The notes below the pieces were generated by a model that was not told the DNA's origin, made no database searches, and saw only the letters and a program-made list of their open reading frames with translations. A program made the position numbers and the translations under genes. A stretch of DNA of 33,914 bases from a virus: the IMG/VR virus record IMGVR_UViG_3300009068_000100, positions 1-33,914 of that record, one strand, 5' to 3'. Shown one piece after another: positions 8,291 to 17,385 of this stretch; the stretch's first letter is position 1; every line of letters starts with the position of its first letter.

Positions 8291-9955
8291 ATGGCAAATG
8301 AAACTACTACGCAAATCTACGCCGAATCGCCGGAGATTGAAGCCTATAAGAAAAATCTATTAGCGGCTGCTACACACCTACAAGCGCCTGAGCTCCCTGC
8401 CTATCAAGTAGCAGGACTGACTCCGCAGCAATATGCTGCGATGTATGCAGGCGAGAAAGGAATCGGGGCTTATGCGCCGTACTTGCAAACGGGTACTCAG
8501 AACGTCGGTTTGGGCTCTCAACTGGTTGGTCAAGCGGCCAACATCCTGCAAGGGGCGGATACTCGAGGGCAATTTGGTGCAGCGCAAAGTGCGTTAAATC
8601 AAGCTTTTTTGCCCATCGCACAGATGGGTCAAGCCCAGACAGGGCTTGCTAACGCGGTAACCCAGTACAACAACGCAGGCATCCCCATTACAAAGATGGG
8701 AGAAGCCCAGACAGGGCTTGCTAACGCGCAAGAAGAACTTGCTAAATCAGGCCAGCCCATCAGCCAGATGGGGCAACAGCAAGGGATCTTGGATGCCCAA
8801 AAACGATTGGCTAATGCTGGCATTCCTATCAATGCGATGGGGTATTCGCAGCAAAATATTGAAAATGCTCGAGGAACACTGAATCAGGGCATTGGATCGT
8901 TGTATGGCGCGGCACAGGGGTACAACCCCATGATGACGCAAGCCTTCATGAATCCGTATCAACAAGATGTCGTTGATGCTTCGATGCGCGAGATTGAACG
9001 GCAAGGTTCATTGGCTCGTCAGCAAGAAGGCGCACGCGCTGTTGCAGCAGGTGCGTTTGGTGGATCGCGTCAATCCGTTGCACGCGCTGCGTTGGACCGA
9101 GATTTGATGCAGCAAAAAGCTAATACTGTTGCTAGCCTGATGAATCAAGGGTATTCCCAAGCGCAAGCTAGTGGAATGGCTGCGTTTGAGCAACAGCAAC
9201 AGCGTCAATTGGCACAGGCTCAGGGACTTCAAAGTGCCGCGGGCATGGGAAGCCAGCTTGCGGGCCAACAGGCCAACATTTATGGCCAACAGTCCCAGTT
9301 GGAGCAACAGCTTGCTCAAAACATGGGCAACTTAGCGGGCCAGCAAGCCAATATTTATGGTCAGCAGGCTCAGTTAAGACAGCAAATGGCTCAAAACATG
9401 GGTAGTCTTGCTGGCCAGCAAGCCAACATTTATGGCCAACAATCCCAGTTAGGGCAGCAAGTAGGCCAAGGATTGGCCAATGTAGCGGGTCAGCAGGCAA
9501 ACATCTACGGTCAACAGTCCCAATTGGGGCAGCAACTGGGTCAAGGGATTGGCGCTTTGGCTGGTCAGCAGTTTGGTATTGGCCAAGGTATCAGTCAAGG
9601 TCTTGCCGGGTACGGAAACCAATTGGCCGGAATGGGTGCGCAACAGGCTCAGTTGGGTCAAGCTGCGCAGGGAATGGCGCAAAACGATATCAACTTCCTG
9701 TACAACCTTGGTGGTCAGCAGCAGCAACAGCAACAACGCGAACTGGATGCGCTGCGGGCAACGCAAATGCAAAATGCGCAGCAGCCATACCAACAGTTGG
9801 GTTTTATTTCGGATATCTACCGAGGGGCCCCAACTTCACAAATGGCCCTTACCCAGCAAAATTCCGCAACACCAAGCGCGTTTCAGCAAATTGCGGGTTT
9901 GACCACAGGGCTTGTAACAGGCGCTGGCGCGGCAAAGTCCGCAGGAATTCTTTAA
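8291..9955 (+). CDS. Gln/Gly/Ala-rich internal virion protein with tandem repeats
   Basis: A 554-residue protein. Residues 1-110 include PAYQVAGLTPQQYAAMYAGE. A first repeat block (about 111-181) has three 23-24-residue units built on QMGQAQTGLANA...AGIPI. The middle contains NPYQQDVVDASMREIERQGS and AVAAGAFGGSRQS, a pattern I associate with internal virion or ejection proteins of podovirus-like environmental phages. A second block (about 323-422) has four 25-residue units of LAGQQANIYGQQSQL. Low-complexity polyQ follows (QQQQQQQ at about 475). The repeats suggest a long helical rod, perhaps a length-setting or ejection protein. It starts 3 nt after the upstream stop. Function is inferred. 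Confidence 0.55.
   Translation: MANETTTQIYAESPEIEAYKKNLLAAATHLQAPELPAYQVAGLTPQQYAAMYAGEKGIGAYAPYLQTGTQNVGLGSQLVGQAANILQGADTRGQFGAAQSALNQAFLPIAQMGQAQTGLANAVTQYNNAGIPITKMGEAQTGLANAQEELAKSGQPISQMGQQQGILDAQKRLANAGIPINAMGYSQQNIENARGTLNQGIGSLYGAAQGYNPMMTQAFMNPYQQDVVDASMREIERQGSLARQQEGARAVAAGAFGGSRQSVARAALDRDLMQQKANTVASLMNQGYSQAQASGMAAFEQQQQRQLAQAQGLQSAAGMGSQLAGQQANIYGQQSQLEQQLAQNMGNLAGQQANIYGQQAQLRQQMAQNMGSLAGQQANIYGQQSQLGQQVGQGLANVAGQQANIYGQQSQLGQQLGQGIGALAGQQFGIGQGISQGLAGYGNQLAGMGAQQAQLGQAAQGMAQNDINFLYNLGGQQQQQQQRELDALRATQMQNAQQPYQQLGFISDIYRGAPTSQMALTQQNSATPSAFQQIAGLTTGLVTGAGAAKSAGIL
8621..8833. repeat. Degenerate 72-bp tandem repeats (3 units)
   Basis: Units at 8621-8692, 8693-8764 and 8765-8833 encode 24, 24 and 23 residues of the form xMGxAQTGLANA...AGIPI. 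The segment gcccagacagggcttgctaa is identical in units 1 and 2. These are protein-coding repeats inside the 8291-9955 gene. Confidence 0.85.
9257..9556. repeat. 75-bp tandem repeats (4 units)
   Basis: Four 75-bp units from 9257 to 9556, each encoding 25 residues starting (L/V)AGQQANIYGQQ(S/A)QL, followed by a decayed fifth unit. Silent differences between units show the array is older than the 27-bp array upstream. Confidence 0.9.
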
Positions 9956-9961
9956 GGAAGC

Positions 9962-12385
9962 ATGATGCGCGACGAAGTTCTAAAACGGGCCATGTTTGCA
10001 AAGCCTTTGCCAAAGTCCGCCCGTAACAGCGGAATCATGCAAGGGTTTGAGGATGACAGCAGCATTGAAGAAATGCCGCCGATGGCGCGTACTCCGCAAA
10101 ATCCTGAGATCCTGATGAACAATCTTCGCGGCGACATGCGTTCAACCGATGCCCGGTACTCGGAACTTGCTGATTTAGTAGGGGACAAAGCTGCTCGAGG
10201 AACGCCGCCTGAGGTTCTTGCCCTTTTGCAAGCGCAACTTGCTCAACAACAGCAGCCACAGGGTATTGCTGGTTTGCCGCAGATGCAAGGCATGGCTCCT
10301 CCACCAAACATGCCTCCTCTCGGCGGTCAACCACCGATTCCTCCCGGTCCTCCACCGGGAATGCTTCCACCGGGAGGACCCCAAGGCCCTTTCCCGGCGG
10401 GCGGGGCTGAACAAGCTCCGCCTACCCCAGACGGTCTTCCTCCGCTTCATGCCCAAGCTGGGGCGTTTGTCAACATGGGTAATCGGTTGGCGCAGATGGC
10501 TTCGGGGCCTGCTCAACGGATCGCGGATTTTGGATCGCGACTTGGAACGCAAGCTAATCAAGCCGCAGGCGAAGCCATGTCCAAGGCATTTCCTACGACG
10601 GCAAACGTTGTATTTGAGAATGTGCGCGGACCGGGCGGTCGATATACGTCTGAACGTATCCTAAATTATCCAACCCTGACCAGCTATATGGGTAACCTCG
10701 CTGACCGGGCAGCGGCTGAATATCCGCGGACCGCGGAAGTACTAAATAAGCTATCCACTCCGGTTGCAGGTGTTGGTGGCAGTATGCTTGCGGCGATGGG
10801 ATTAAGTGGTGGGGCAGGAATGTTGGCCCCTGATTCGGCTGAAGCAAAGCAGCAGGCAAATCTTGTTTCTCAGATTCCAACTACTGATGCGGCTTATTTA
10901 AAGGATTTGGATAAACGGATTTCTCAGATTCCTCGAGGAGTCTTTGAGCCTCCGGGCCAGAAGGTTACTGCTCCGCCTGCGGCTGCGCCTTCTACGGCAG
11001 CAAAAGATTACAGCATTTTCACCGGGGAGCCTCCCAAGGTTTCCATGGTAAAAGAACCGCCTCCTGCACCTGCTGTAGTAAGCGGATCTGCGGCGGCGCA
11101 AGCAGCGGCAGAAGAATCCAAACCTACGTCTACGGCAGACTTTCTTGCCGCGGCAGCAGCGAAAGCAACTGCTACTGAAAAGGGCAAAATCGACCGGATT
11201 AAAGAAGCTCAGAAAGAGTATGCTCCGCTGTTCAAGGAATTGCTTGGCGATTCTGGTTCACAGGAGGATATCCGCACCAACGCTTTGTTGCTGTTGTCCG
11301 ATGCTGGGTTCAAACTTGCGGCTTCCAAGCAGCCCACCATGGGCATGGCTCTTGGTGAAGCGTTGTCCGGGGTGCCCAAAGGTCTGGCCACTCTTGTGGC
11401 TCAAGCCAAGGAAAACAACATCAAGGTCAACACTGCTGCACTGCAACAAGCAATTACAAGTGTTGATACACAGGACAAGTTTGCTCAACAGTTGCAACTT
11501 GCTTTGCTCAAAGGCGATTACGACTTACTTAAGGCGCAGGCTACGGCTTCTGGCAAGTATCAGCCGGTGGTTGAGGATGGCGGCATGGGTCTGCGCTACA
11601 TCAAGATCAATGGTTCTTTGGTTGGTTCGCCAAAGATTGACCCGGAAGATCCGGCAGTTCGTTCTGCAATCGCCAGTTCATGGACGCTGCGGCCAACGGA
11701 CAATCCTTATGTAGAAAACCAAGGGCCCTCTCCTCTTACTGTGGAAACGGACAAAGCGGAGCGTGTCAAGCTTGGCAACACGCTTCGTTCACTGGATAAC
11801 AGTCTGTCCACGTTGTCTAACCTGAAGGGGACCTATTCAAGGGTATATAGCCCCGGCACGTGGTTCAACGACAAGGTCAACAATCTTTTGGTTCCAGTTT
11901 CCGCAGGAACAATCAACCCGAACCTTGATTTGGTTGATGCTTCTACCAGAATCCAAGTAGGGTTGAACGAGATTGTTAAGAGCATGGCTTCGGCTCGAGA
12001 CAGTGGAAGGGTATCAGTGCAAGAGCAGCAATGGGCAAAAGACACTGCAAGTAGAATTTCTGACCCCACAGCCTTCTTCGCCAACAAAGAGATTGCTGCT
12101 AAACAGTTCAATGCTTTGGAAGCCGATTTGCGAAATGCCCGTCAACAAACGCTTTCGCAACTTGGTTATGAAGGCAACAGTTACGTCATGCGCACCCCCA
12201 ACACCGGCACCCAGTCGGATCCGTTTACTATTCCGGCAGATCCGGCAGAGCAAAAGCGGATGTTTACGTTCCTTGCTGGCACAATTGGCAAATACCAAGA
12301 CCCGAAAGCAACGGTCTACTTGCGATTACCCAATAATCAAGTCAAACCGTTCTCCCCACCCCAGCTTCGAGGGTTGATGCAATAA
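9962..12385 (+). CDS. Virion structural protein, 807 aa, function unknown
   Basis: The N-terminal part has RNSGIMQGFEDDSSIEEMPP and a helical block NPEILMNNLRGDMRSTDARY...GTPPEVLALLQAQL. Then follow a Pro/Gln/Gly-rich linker (about residues 95-165), an Ala/Gly-rich hydrophobic patch near 270-285 (GGSMLAAMGLSGGAGML), an Ala-rich linker (about 330-405), and a C-terminal half predicted to be mostly helical. The same N-terminal blocks occur, as I remember, in structural genes of uncultured freshwater phages. The gene lies in a row of large virion genes with no enzyme motif; an internal, ejection or tail-associated role is the best guess. It starts after AAGGAAGC, 6 nt past the upstream stop, and its stop overlaps the next ATG (TAATG). 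Confidence 0.5.
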   Translation: MMRDEVLKRAMFAKPLPKSARNSGIMQGFEDDSSIEEMPPMARTPQNPEILMNNLRGDMRSTDARYSELADLVGDKAARGTPPEVLALLQAQLAQQQQPQGIAGLPQMQGMAPPPNMPPLGGQPPIPPGPPPGMLPPGGPQGPFPAGGAEQAPPTPDGLPPLHAQAGAFVNMGNRLAQMASGPAQRIADFGSRLGTQANQAAGEAMSKAFPTTANVVFENVRGPGGRYTSERILNYPTLTSYMGNLADRAAAEYPRTAEVLNKLSTPVAGVGGSMLAAMGLSGGAGMLAPDSAEAKQQANLVSQIPTTDAAYLKDLDKRISQIPRGVFEPPGQKVTAPPAAAPSTAAKDYSIFTGEPPKVSMVKEPPPAPAVVSGSAAAQAAAEESKPTSTADFLAAAAAKATATEKGKIDRIKEAQKEYAPLFKELLGDSGSQEDIRTNALLLLSDAGFKLAASKQPTMGMALGEALSGVPKGLATLVAQAKENNIKVNTAALQQAITSVDTQDKFAQQLQLALLKGDYDLLKAQATASGKYQPVVEDGGMGLRYIKINGSLVGSPKIDPEDPAVRSAIASSWTLRPTDNPYVENQGPSPLTVETDKAERVKLGNTLRSLDNSLSTLSNLKGTYSRVYSPGTWFNDKVNNLLVPVSAGTINPNLDLVDASTRIQVGLNEIVKSMASARDSGRVSVQEQQWAKDTASRISDPTAFFANKEIAAKQFNALEADLRNARQQTLSQLGYEGNSYVMRTPNTGTQSDPFTIPADPAEQKRMFTFLAGTIGKYQDPKATVYLRLPNNQVKPFSPPQLRGLMQ

Positions 12386-15300
12386 TGGCCGTAATCCAAA
12401 ACGCCCTTGGTGAGATGGTTGACATGACAACCGGAGAGGTTGTCGGTCGAGCAGAAGGTGCCCCTACTGAACAAGAACCGCTAAAAGCCGCAGCGCCGGA
12501 TGTGGTCAAGGACGGCGCTGACCGGGCATATGGCTTGGCGAAACAAGCATCATGGGGGTTCAACTCCGCTCTTTTCGCCATTCCTGATCTTGCTACAAAA
12601 GGAATTGGCAAAGTTCTGGGTATGGATGAGGACCAAGTGTTCACACTTGGCAAGTTCTTTAACCGTGGAGAAAAAGCTCCGGTTAATGCAGAAGAGCGGT
12701 ACACAAGGGCTATCGCGGGCGGGGTCGGCAGTGGTTTGCCGCTGACCGGGATTTTGAGTTGGGCGGCGTTGTCTCGCCCCATGGTCACCGCTGCACAACC
12801 TGCCGCAGGGGTTTTAAAGGGTATTGCAAATGATGCTATTAAGTTTGTTCAGCGCAGTCCCGGAGTTGCTGCGGCGACTGATATCGCGTTTAATTCAGCG
12901 TATGAGGGATTTCGTCAGTCGATTGAAGAGAACGTAGACGATTCCAATCCCAACAAGGAACTGTATAAAGACATCCTGCCTGCTGTGGCATTTTTGGGGG
13001 TTCCTCTTGCTTTGAACTTGTCGCCCACAATTTTTGGTGCCAAGAAAGGTGCGCAGTACGTTCAGGGCAAACTCAACACCGGGACGCTAAACGAAACAGA
13101 ACAAGAGGTTTTGAACGAAGTCCGGTTTGGTAAAACCCCGGTCATCAACATCCTTCCAAAGCTTTTCATCAAGAATGCCGAGCGAAAGCTCGAGAACGTG
13201 TTTGGTCCAATTGCCAACAGCCCTGAGGCACAAGCAGCGTTGGCTCAGTTGCGGTCCGCGATGGCCGATCCTCGAGTTGCAAACGCCGGTTTTATGTTTG
13301 ATGTAGCCGAGCAAACGCTTTACGGCCCACTTTTATCTGAGAAAACCAGACTGCTGGAGCAGCTTGGTCCAAATGAAATCAAATCGGTTAAAGCCCGTAT
13401 CAATGAAAACCAACAAAAGCTTGATGACCTCTTTTCCACCTTCTCCCCCCAAGCCCGTAAGCCTGTGGAGGAAGCGTTCCGTGCAGCACAAGCGGACCGA
13501 CAAGCCTTCTTTGAGAGCTTGCTAAGACAGAAAAAAGATCTGACCGATGCGGAAGTTTTGGCCATCTCAGAACGTCTTGGGCCGCAGAACATCGATCAGA
13601 TAAACAACGAACTGCGTGGCGTGATCATGGCAGGCATGGAGATGGATGCTTCCATGCGTGCTCGAGTGCTAAGTCGCATGGGCCTGCGAGAAGGCTTGTC
13701 CCCGGAAGGTCTGGTCCTGTCCACCCGAGATAAGCTTGGCAAGTCTTTGTACGATTCCAATGATATGGAAGATGCGGCGATCTCTCTGCTGCAAAAGTAC
13801 ACGATCAACCGGCCTTCGGCTCGTACCCCGATGCCGGAGCCACTGAAGTGGCTGGACACGTTTGTCAAAACGCAGTTGTCTAACCGGGCTCGACTGCAAG
13901 ACCAAATGTCTTCGCAGCTTTTGGACACAGCCATCAACGATGAGTTGGCCGCGATTGGCAAGACGGTTGACCCCGAATTCATTGCTTTAGCCAAGCAAAG
14001 CATCCTCCAATATTTTGAGAATGCGGGCCTAAAGGCTCCTACAAAGAACAAAAAGAATGTGACCGCGGAAGAGTTGATTAGCCGCGCCAGCCCTCCCAAA
14101 GTAAATGCTGATGGATCGCTCAGCTTTCGGGTTATCCCCGGGGCCACCATCAAGATCAATCCAACCAAGATCGCCGAAGATGCTGCCCAGATCGCCAAAG
14201 AAAACACCAAGATCGATCTAAACGTACCAGAGGCGTTGGACACGCTCGAGGCGGCAATTCGTTTCAAGAACGATCAACTGGGAAGGTACAACGCGGCAAT
14301 GACCAAGGGTCGCGCCCGTATCACCGATGCCCAGCGCATGTTGGATACTGGCGATCAAGTGTTCAAAGATGTTGAGCGACTGATCTTGGACCGCGCTCCG
14401 CGCTTGCGTAATGAATATGATGGGCTCAAGTCTGTCATTGATGACTATAACGCGGCGTATGAGAACAGTTTGCCCCTGCTGATGACCACGACCAAGCGTG
14501 GTGGGCAAGAGTTTTTACTGCCAAACGAAGATCTGATGCGCGTGGCGTTTAGCAATGCTGAACGTCTGCGCCAACTTCAGACCACTCTTGGCGGCGGACC
14601 ACAAGCGCAGGAGTTTTTGCAACGCGGGCTGATTGATTGGTTGCGCACAAAAGGCGTGGTCAACAAGGAAGGGCTGGTTGATCCAAAAATGATTCGCAGT
14701 GTTTTAGCCAAAAACAAAAACATTGTTGACAGCCTGCCGCCGGAACTCAGAGCCATGCTGGACAATGAAGTTCAGATGGCGGAGGACTATGTGACCCGGC
14801 TTGGTCAGCTTGATCAGCGGCGGGTCAATGCCATGGATACGGAACTGGACAACGTGCTTAATAAAGCAGCACGTCCGGATGCCGATCCAAACCAAACCAT
14901 GGTTACAGCGCTGCGCGATCCTGCGGTTATGAGAAAGCTTGTGACGCAGATGAGTGGCGATCCAGAAATGCTGGCCGCGCTTCGTCGTTCTGTGTATGAC
15001 ACCGCTACTAAAGGCGCAAAGGGCGGTGGCGCGCTAAAGACTTTTTTGGACACCAACGAAAAATCTTTGGCGGTATTGTTTAACGGAACAGACCATCTTG
15101 CTGACCTGAAAAAACTGGCAGATCTGCAACGTCGGGTCAACGCTTTTGCTGGTGTTACTGGTCAGATTCCTGAGTTTGAATCATTAGACCAAAGCCTAAA
15201 ACGGTTGTTTGGTTCCGGCATTCAGTTTTTGACCACGACAATGCGTGAAGCGGCGGTAGGTCGAATTGCTCCTGAGACGGGGGCTCTGGCGCTGATGGTT

Positions 15301-15780
15301 CGATTGGCGTCAAGCCTTGAGAATGACGTGTACAAACGGATCTTCACCAAAGCGCTGGAAGACAAGGAGTTTGCCAAAAAACTCTCCTCGATTGGTACCC
15401 CTTTGCAAGCACAACAGGCGGCGGCTGCACTACAAAGTATTGGTGTGCCCATTGGGAAAGTTTTACCAAGAGCGGTACAAGCGGCTAATCTTGAAGCGAG
15501 CAGAATGGCTCGCAAAGAAGAAAAAGTACCGGTCGGCAATATGGCAAACCTGCCTGTTATGCCTGCTACAAGTGCTAGGGAGATGATGAGCCGGTTGCCA
15601 CCTGCGCCCCCCACAACAGGGTTTAATCTGCGCACTGAACCGTTCAAAGCACCCCCACCGCCTTCGGCTCCAAGCATTCCGTTGATGTACCCTACACTGT
15701 TCCCTAACGATCCGATCAGTGCAATGCTTAAGATGCGTCAGCAGCAAATTCAACAACCCCCACAGGCGCAACCACAATGA
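12385..15780 (+). CDS. Very large helical internal virion protein, 1131 aa
   Basis: A long, charged, mostly helical protein. Near the N-terminus are hydrophobic patches (GLPLTGILSWAALSRPMV at about 115-133 and DILPAVAFLGVPLALNLSPT at about 192-211) that could insert in a membrane. From about residue 255 to 930 it is heptad-rich with many E, K, Q and L residues, as in coiled-coil ejection proteins. The C-terminal tail is Pro/Gln-rich (PPSAPSIPLMYPTLFPND, then QQIQQPPQAQPQ). I see no peptidase or transglycosylase motif. Size and place beside the other internal proteins suggest a DNA-ejection protein analogous in role to T7 gp15/gp16; this is inference. ATGA overlap with the next gene. Confidence 0.5.
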   Translation: MAVIQNALGEMVDMTTGEVVGRAEGAPTEQEPLKAAAPDVVKDGADRAYGLAKQASWGFNSALFAIPDLATKGIGKVLGMDEDQVFTLGKFFNRGEKAPVNAEERYTRAIAGGVGSGLPLTGILSWAALSRPMVTAAQPAAGVLKGIANDAIKFVQRSPGVAAATDIAFNSAYEGFRQSIEENVDDSNPNKELYKDILPAVAFLGVPLALNLSPTIFGAKKGAQYVQGKLNTGTLNETEQEVLNEVRFGKTPVINILPKLFIKNAERKLENVFGPIANSPEAQAALAQLRSAMADPRVANAGFMFDVAEQTLYGPLLSEKTRLLEQLGPNEIKSVKARINENQQKLDDLFSTFSPQARKPVEEAFRAAQADRQAFFESLLRQKKDLTDAEVLAISERLGPQNIDQINNELRGVIMAGMEMDASMRARVLSRMGLREGLSPEGLVLSTRDKLGKSLYDSNDMEDAAISLLQKYTINRPSARTPMPEPLKWLDTFVKTQLSNRARLQDQMSSQLLDTAINDELAAIGKTVDPEFIALAKQSILQYFENAGLKAPTKNKKNVTAEELISRASPPKVNADGSLSFRVIPGATIKINPTKIAEDAAQIAKENTKIDLNVPEALDTLEAAIRFKNDQLGRYNAAMTKGRARITDAQRMLDTGDQVFKDVERLILDRAPRLRNEYDGLKSVIDDYNAAYENSLPLLMTTTKRGGQEFLLPNEDLMRVAFSNAERLRQLQTTLGGGPQAQEFLQRGLIDWLRTKGVVNKEGLVDPKMIRSVLAKNKNIVDSLPPELRAMLDNEVQMAEDYVTRLGQLDQRRVNAMDTELDNVLNKAARPDADPNQTMVTALRDPAVMRKLVTQMSGDPEMLAALRRSVYDTATKGAKGGGALKTFLDTNEKSLAVLFNGTDHLADLKKLADLQRRVNAFAGVTGQIPEFESLDQSLKRLFGSGIQFLTTTMREAAVGRIAPETGALALMVRLASSLENDVYKRIFTKALEDKEFAKKLSSIGTPLQAQQAAAALQSIGVPIGKVLPRAVQAANLEASRMARKEEKVPVGNMANLPVMPATSAREMMSRLPPAPPTTGFNLRTEPFKAPPPPSAPSIPLMYPTLFPNDPISAMLKMRQQQIQQPPQAQPQ

Positions 15781-16139
15781 TGGATCAGCTTATTGCCCTG
15801 TTGTTTTTGAGCCGTGAAGTGGCTCACCGGGAGCACCTGCGCACCAAAAGCTTTTCACAGCACATGGCGCTAGGATCGTTTTACAACGATATCGTTGAGA
15901 ATGCGGATGCGATTGCCGAAGCCTTTCAAGGCAGATACCATATCATTGAAGACATCCCAATCCTGCCTGCTCCCAAAACGGGAGGGCCTATTGACAAGGT
16001 CCTCGAGGGCATCCTAAAAGATGTGGAGAAGATCCGGTACGTCTGCTGCAAGAAGGAAGAAACCGCGATTCAAAACTTGATTGACGAGGCGGTGGCCACG
16101 TTCCTGTCCACCCTTTACAAGCTGCGTAACCTGAAGTAA
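15777..16139 (+). CDS. Conserved phage protein, DUF5856-like, 120 aa
   Basis: A compact all-helical protein. SREVAHREHLRTKSFSQHMA, then LGSFYNDIVENADAIAEAFQGRY, match the pattern I remember for DUF5856, a virus family of unknown function whose helical bundle looks similar to ferritin-like or Dps-like folds (weak inference). H17, H20, H29, D38, E41 and D44 could be metal-binding, but this is unproven. Start ATG 15777 overlaps the upstream stop (ATGA). The position at the end of the virion operon suggests a structural or late accessory role. Confidence 0.6.
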   Translation: MMDQLIALLFLSREVAHREHLRTKSFSQHMALGSFYNDIVENADAIAEAFQGRYHIIEDIPILPAPKTGGPIDKVLEGILKDVEKIRYVCCKKEETAIQNLIDEAVATFLSTLYKLRNLK

Positions 16140-16142
16140 ATC

Positions 16143-16646
16143 ATGCTAACAAATCTTGCTAGTCAGGTTCCTCCGCTGTCTTCTACCGTTCCGGGCATCG
16201 CCCCAGTTGCGCCCCCTCAGGGGCAACAAGGAGCATATCCGCAGTTTATGCAGCCGTATGGGAACATGCAACAGCCCATGCAACAGCCCATGCAACAGCC
16301 TATGCAACAGCCTATGCAACAAGGCCCTCAGCTACCACAAGGTCCCGTCTTTGGTGCGCCCCAAGGGATGCCCCAGAACATGCCCCAAGACATGTTTCAC
16401 TTTCTGCAACAAAACCCTCTTCAACAAAATCCGTACCAGCAGCAAGGACCGATGCCCGCGCTTCAGTCTGCGTTTACGCAGCCTCCTGTGGCTCAAGGCG
16501 GCATTGGTTCATTAAACCAGAGCCAACATCCGTCCTCTTTAAGTCAAGTTTCAAACTCCAATCAAGGTGCTTCTCAGGCCTCTACCCCGTCAATCGCAAA
16601 CAATCAGCAGCAAGCAAAAATTGTGGGTGGCAACGGAGTGATGTAA
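16143..16646 (+). CDS. Gln/Pro/Met-rich low-complexity late protein
   Basis: A 167-residue protein of almost pure low complexity: Q, P, M, S and G dominate, with four MQQP units and no folded domain visible. It is the last gene of the plus-strand virion operon, starts 3 nt after the upstream stop, and ends one base before the convergent nuclease gene. Such disordered proteins occur among phage virion genes, but no function can be read. It could be poorly conserved between relatives. Confidence 0.55.
   Translation: MLTNLASQVPPLSSTVPGIAPVAPPQGQQGAYPQFMQPYGNMQQPMQQPMQQPMQQPMQQGPQLPQGPVFGAPQGMPQNMPQDMFHFLQQNPLQQNPYQQQGPMPALQSAFTQPPVAQGGIGSLNQSQHPSSLSQVSNSNQGASQASTPSIANNQQQAKIVGGNGVM
16266..16322. 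repeat. 12-bp tandem repeat (MQQP)
   Basis: Four units of atgcaacagcc(c/t) at 16266-16313 and a partial fifth unit (atgcaacaa) to 16322. In frame they encode Met-Gln-Gln-Pro. A likely slippage hotspot. Confidence 0.9.
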
Positions 16647-16647
16647 A

Positions 16648-17385
16648 CTACTCCGGCTGCTGGCTTGCATCGTCTCCTCGGTCAGCAGCCTTCGGCCCGT
16701 CGAGCCCTTGCTCCGGGCCATTTTTTTGATACGCTTCAACGCGCTGCATCCATTTATCCTTGTAGCCTTCAAACTCCCGACCACAAGAGATAAATTCCTG
16801 TAGTTGGCCATCTTGAGCCACCATCAGGATCACGCCCTGCGAGATACTCGTACCGTAGACCACATTATGCGCAACCGCATATGCCGCGGTCTGGATGAAA
16901 TAATCGTCAATCCATCGACGCTGCTTCATTTGGTTGGTCTGCTTGAAGTCGATAACTGAGGGCCTGCTTCCGTAAATCCCAATACAGTCCGAAGTACCCG
17001 CATATTTGTTGGGGTAATACAGGGGGATCTCTGTTCCCCAGACCTCAGGAATGTTGCGCATAAACGCATCCATCAGCCTGTATCCCATCCAGTAACCGCG
17101 GACCGCGAGCCATGATCTTGGGGGCGGGAGCGGACGATTAAGTAGTAAACGTTCGATAACGTTATGCATGTTCGTCCCGACCGTAGCCGCATCATTTTTG
17201 ATCCTATTTGCCTCTTCTTCGCCCACCCGTTCAGCCCACGCTTTTAAGTGAGTCTGATCCTTAGTCGCGGACAAAATAGTGGTCACGCTTGGCAGGCGGT
17301 TTTCCCCATAAGTTCGACCTGTGGGCTCGTCGTTTCGGACTAAGGGTTGATAGACAAATTTTTGTCGAACAGGTATCAGCATCAT
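16648..17385 (-). CDS. PD-(D/E)XK nuclease (RecB/Cas4-like)
   Basis: A 245-residue protein from ATG 17385. Motif I is GTNMHNVIE (H about 74). The core is WGTEIPLYY (E119), GTSDCIG (D133) and PSVIDFKQTNQMK (D146, K148), the E...D...DxK set of RecB-family exonucleases. Phage members degrade or process DNA during replication or recombination. No four-cysteine iron-sulfur cluster is visible, unlike true Cas4. The start is chosen because TGATG joins it to the helicase stop with AAGGAG 11 nt upstream; GTG at 17397 is possible. It forms an operon with the SNF2-type helicase and is convergent with the virion operon. Confidence 0.85.
   Translation of the reverse strand: MMLIPVRQKFVYQPLVRNDEPTGRTYGENRLPSVTTILSATKDQTHLKAWAERVGEEEANRIKNDAATVGTNMHNVIERLLLNRPLPPPRSWLAVRGYWMGYRLMDAFMRNIPEVWGTEIPLYYPNKYAGTSDCIGIYGSRPSVIDFKQTNQMKQRRWIDDYFIQTAAYAVAHNVVYGTSISQGVILMVAQDGQLQEFISCGREFEGYKDKWMQRVEAYQKNGPEQGLDGPKAADRGDDASQQPE
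16694..16727 (+). terminator. Rho-independent terminator of the virion operon
   Basis: GGCCCG (16694-16699) pairs with CGGGCC (16714-16719), and inside this GAGC (16702-16705) pairs with GCTC (16710-16713) around a 4-nt loop. The stem is followed by A and then seven T residues (16721-16727). The U-tract is on the plus strand only, so it ends transcripts from the virion operon. It lies within the coding part of the minus-strand nuclease gene, about 50 bp past the last plus-strand stop. Confidence 0.8.

Noticed and set aside
13596-14267. Minus-strand open frame of 223 codons inside the large virion gene
   Set aside because: No ribosome site, Ser/Arg/Leu-rich antisense composition, and fully overlaid by a well-formed plus-strand coding region.
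16648-17385. Cas4 and a CRISPR link
   Set aside because: The nuclease lacks the cysteine cluster of Cas4, and no repeat-spacer array or other cas-like gene is present.
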